DNA from: UMGS755 sp045602005
Lineage (GTDB): Bacteria; Bacillota; Clostridia; UBA1381; UBA9506
Direction of reading: 5' to 3'
Assembly: GCA_045602005.1 (NCBI GenBank)
Contig: JAZSAS010000008.1
Span: 1 to 7,883, forward strand
DNA: 7,883 nt
Below, piece after piece: positions 6,805-7,883 of the stretch (its first letter is position 1; each line of letters starts with the position of its first letter). Below the pieces are notes generated by a model. It was given only the letters and a program-made list of their open reading frames with translations. It searched no databases and had not been told where the DNA came from. Made by a program: the position numbers and the translations under genes.

Positions 6805-7569
6805 ATGCTTTATCAATTTCAACATTTTGGTATATCTGAATATTTTTGTAAAGAATACGGCGAAAACTTTAACTTTCCCGTCCATCTTCACCAATCATTT
6901 GAGTTTATTGTTGTTTTGGACGGGGAAATGGAAATAACAGTTGACAGCGACATATATACCCTTAGTAAGGGTGAGTCCGTACTTATTTTTCCTCATCAGA
7001 TGCATTCTTTGTCAAGTCATAATTCAAAGCATATGCTATGCATATTTTCACCCGAGCTGGTACAAGCCTATGCTTCAAAAGTTATAGATAAAAAGCCTTC
7101 CAATAATGTAGTTTTGCTGAATCAATATCTTATAGATACCTTAGACGAGCTTGCGGAAGACTCTTCAACCTATGAAAAAAAGGCAATACTTTATTCTATT
7201 TGTGCAGAATTTGCAAAAAAAGCCGAATATGCAAAAAGACTTTCATACGATGAAAATCTTTTTCAAATCATATTTAAGTTTGTAGATGAAAATTATAGCT
7301 CGGACTGTTCGCTCAGTGATCTTTCCAAAAAAACAGGATATAGTTACTGCTATCTTTCCCGTTGTTTTAAAAAAACCATAGGAATTTCCTTTAATGCCTA
7401 TGTAAACCGTTATCGTATTGACAAAGCCTGCACTCTTCTTAATAATACAAACTGCTCTATTTTGCAATGTGCTCTTGATAGCGGCTACAAATCCGTCCGT
7501 AATTTCAACAGAATTTTCGTTAATGTTCTAGGCGTTACACCAAAGGAATACAGGGAGAAATGCAACTGA
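6805..7569 (+). CDS. AraC-family transcriptional regulator, probable activator of the xylose operon
   Basis: A 254-residue two-domain regulator. The N-terminal cupin-like sensor domain (about 5-75) has FPVHLHQSFEF (24-34), then GEMEITV and a GESVLIFPHQMHSL turn (56-69), the usual pattern for sugar-sensing members. The C-terminal DNA-binding domain (about 150-250) carries two helix-turn-helix units: SLSDLSKKTGYSYCYLSRCFKK (169-190) and SILQCALDSGYKSVRNFNRIF (218-238), ending in GVTPKEYR. The open frame extends upstream to 6667, but that part lies before the predicted transcription start and overlaps the opposite promoter; MLYQFQHFGISEYF at 6805 is a natural N-terminus for this family. It is divergent from the operon and shares its promoter region, so regulation of that operon is likely, with xylose or an alpha-xyloside as candidate signal. 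The ligand cannot be read from sequence. It is not the ROK-type XylR common in Firmicutes. Confidence 0.93.
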   Translation: MLYQFQHFGISEYFCKEYGENFNFPVHLHQSFEFIVVLDGEMEITVDSDIYTLSKGESVLIFPHQMHSLSSHNSKHMLCIFSPELVQAYASKVIDKKPSNNVVLLNQYLIDTLDELAEDSSTYEKKAILYSICAEFAKKAEYAKRLSYDENLFQIIFKFVDENYSSDCSLSDLSKKTGYSYCYLSRCFKKTIGISFNAYVNRYRIDKACTLLNNTNCSILQCALDSGYKSVRNFNRIFVNVLGVTPKEYREKCN

Positions 7570-7592
7570 CAATAAGACTTCGTAATTAACTC

Positions 7593-7626
7593 AAAAAAGA
7601 AGAAGGAGTGCTCCTTCTTCTTTTTT
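7593..7626. terminator. Bidirectional intrinsic terminator after the araC-family gene
   Basis: A perfect 16-bp inverted repeat, AAAAAAGAAGAAGGAG at 7593-7608 and its complement at 7611-7626, with a TG centre (in practice a loop of about 4 nt). The arms end in six A and six T, so either strand yields a hairpin followed by a U-run. It lies 24 bp after the araC stop and would also stop leftward transcription from the ssrA side. Confidence 0.9.
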
Positions 7627-7681
7627 AAGTCCACCCCTTTGCTATCCTTGCCGTAAGCTTTACTAATACGACATAGCCTTT

Positions 7682-7694
7682 ATATCGTCGGTAA
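7682..7694 (+). repeat. 13-bp direct repeat, copy 1
   Basis: ATATCGTCGGTAA, identical to the copy at 7729-7741, 47 bp away start to start. Its role is unknown. Confidence 0.8.
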
Positions 7695-7728
7695 AATAGC
7701 ATTTTTTGTAAAATATCCTAATTTATGG

Positions 7729-7741
7729 ATATCGTCGGTAA
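7729..7741 (+). repeat. 13-bp direct repeat, copy 2
   Basis: ATATCGTCGGTAA, the second copy, ending 7 bp before the ssrA terminator hairpin. Its first four bases are also part of the small inverted repeat ATATCC/GGATAT. Confidence 0.8.
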
Positions 7742-7748
7742 CACAAAC

Positions 7749-7792
7749 AAATACCCCTCTTAGCCAGTAAAGGTTGGCCAAGAGGGGTATTT
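7749..7792 (-). terminator. Terminator of the leftward ssrA (tmRNA) transcript
   Basis: Outer arms of 13 bp (AAATACCCCTCTT and its complement, 7749-7761 and 7780-7792), then one position, then 4 bp (GCCA/TGGC) around an 8-nt loop. The single position is A against C on the plus strand but a G-U wobble in leftward RNA, so the stem is continuous only in the minus-strand transcript. A T-rich stretch (ATTTGTTTGTG) follows in that direction. It sits 30 bp after the tmRNA 3' end. Confidence 0.85.
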
Positions 7793-7822
7793 CTGTAATT
7801 TTGCGCCGGACGCGCTAATGAA

Positions 7823-7883
7823 TGGTGGAGGCGACGGGAGTCGAACCCGTGTCCGAAAATCTATCCGCACAGGCATCTCCGGG
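7823..7883 (-). ncRNA. ssrA: tmRNA, 3' end only (gene continues past the right edge)
   Basis: Read leftward, the last 61 bases form the 3' portion of transfer-messenger RNA, which rescues stalled ribosomes and tags the unfinished protein for degradation. The T-arm ACGGG-TTCGACT-CCCGT is followed by the acceptor strand CGCCTCC and a genome-encoded ACCA ending at 7823. The preceding GCGGATAGATTTTCGGAC matches the usual tmRNA 3' region rather than a tRNA anticodon arm. The 5' acceptor half and the tag-peptide reading frame are outside the window. A terminator follows at 7749-7792. The gap 7793-7822 holds only a short GCGC/GCGC hairpin (7803-7815). Confidence 0.93.

Larger units (their letters stand above)
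7628..7748. other. Intergenic stretch with no established gene; possible 25-codon leftward ORF
   Basis: An AT-rich region between two terminators. It contains a 13-bp direct repeat (listed separately) and a short inverted repeat ATATCC/GGATAT (7713-7718 and 7727-7732, 8-nt loop). Read leftward, an ATG at 7702 opens a 25-codon frame that starts MLFYRRYKGY and ends RIAKGWT, with its TAA at 7625-7627 inside the edge of the terminator hairpin. The peptide would be basic. The nearest ribosome-binding-like AGGA is about 13 nt upstream, too far for confidence, and no promoter is clear. I do not call it a gene. Confidence 0.4.

Noticed and set aside
6619..6894. 91-codon leftward ORF spanning the control region
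   Set aside because: It begins inside the araC coding region antisense, crosses the promoters, and reads the xylB-like remnant in the wrong frame. Its composition does not resemble a protein family.
7243..7467. 74-codon leftward ORF within the araC-family gene
   Set aside because: It is antisense to the conserved helix-turn-helix region and has no independent support.
7823..7883. A tRNA gene at the right edge
   Set aside because: The T-arm and CCA end would fit a tRNA, but the upstream sequence matches the tmRNA 3' region and no anticodon stem-loop is present at the expected distance.

Overview
The window looks like a low-GC Clostridia-type Firmicutes chromosome, probably from a gut or other fibre-degrading bacterium. 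This rests on AT-rich DNA, strong AGGAGG-type ribosome binding sites, an AraC-family regulator typical of such genomes, and xylose genes packed beside a glycoside hydrolase. I cannot name the species. No transposase, phage gene, CRISPR array or integrase is visible.

Positions 1-6700 hold one leftward (minus-strand) operon. In transcription order it carries a decayed xylulokinase-like start (6698-6627), a transaldolase (6560-5907), xylulokinase xylB (5875-4397), xylose isomerase xylA (4384-3068), a GH31 alpha-xylosidase/alpha-glucosidase (3026-1020), a DUF4886 SGNH-type hydrolase (1003-272), and the first 86 codons of an exported protein (258-1) that runs off the left edge. Gene gaps are 12-41 bp up to the transaldolase, and several ribosome binding sites touch or overlap the preceding stop codon.

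Positions 6699-6804 are a divergent control region. A perfect-consensus promoter (TTGACA, 17 bp, TATAAT) fires rightward into an AraC-family regulator (6805-7569). A leftward promoter with a perfect -10 but a poor -35 fires into the operon and overlaps it. This fits an activator-dependent sugar operon with a linked regulator.

Positions 7570-7883 contain no established protein gene. They hold a bidirectional terminator after araC (7593-7626), an AT-rich stretch with a 13-bp direct repeat and a possible 25-codon ORF, a terminator for leftward transcription (7749-7792), and the 3' end of the tmRNA gene ssrA (7823-7883), which enters from the right edge.

Inferred pathway: the GH31 enzyme releases xylose from an imported alpha-xyloside such as isoprimeverose or a xyloglucan fragment. 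XylA converts xylose to xylulose, XylB phosphorylates it, and transaldolase serves the non-oxidative pentose phosphate pathway. The SGNH enzyme may remove acetyl groups from the imported sugar. No transporter is visible. The most unusual item is the xylB-like remnant at the head of the operon, which keeps a start codon and ribosome binding site but hits a stop after 13 codons.
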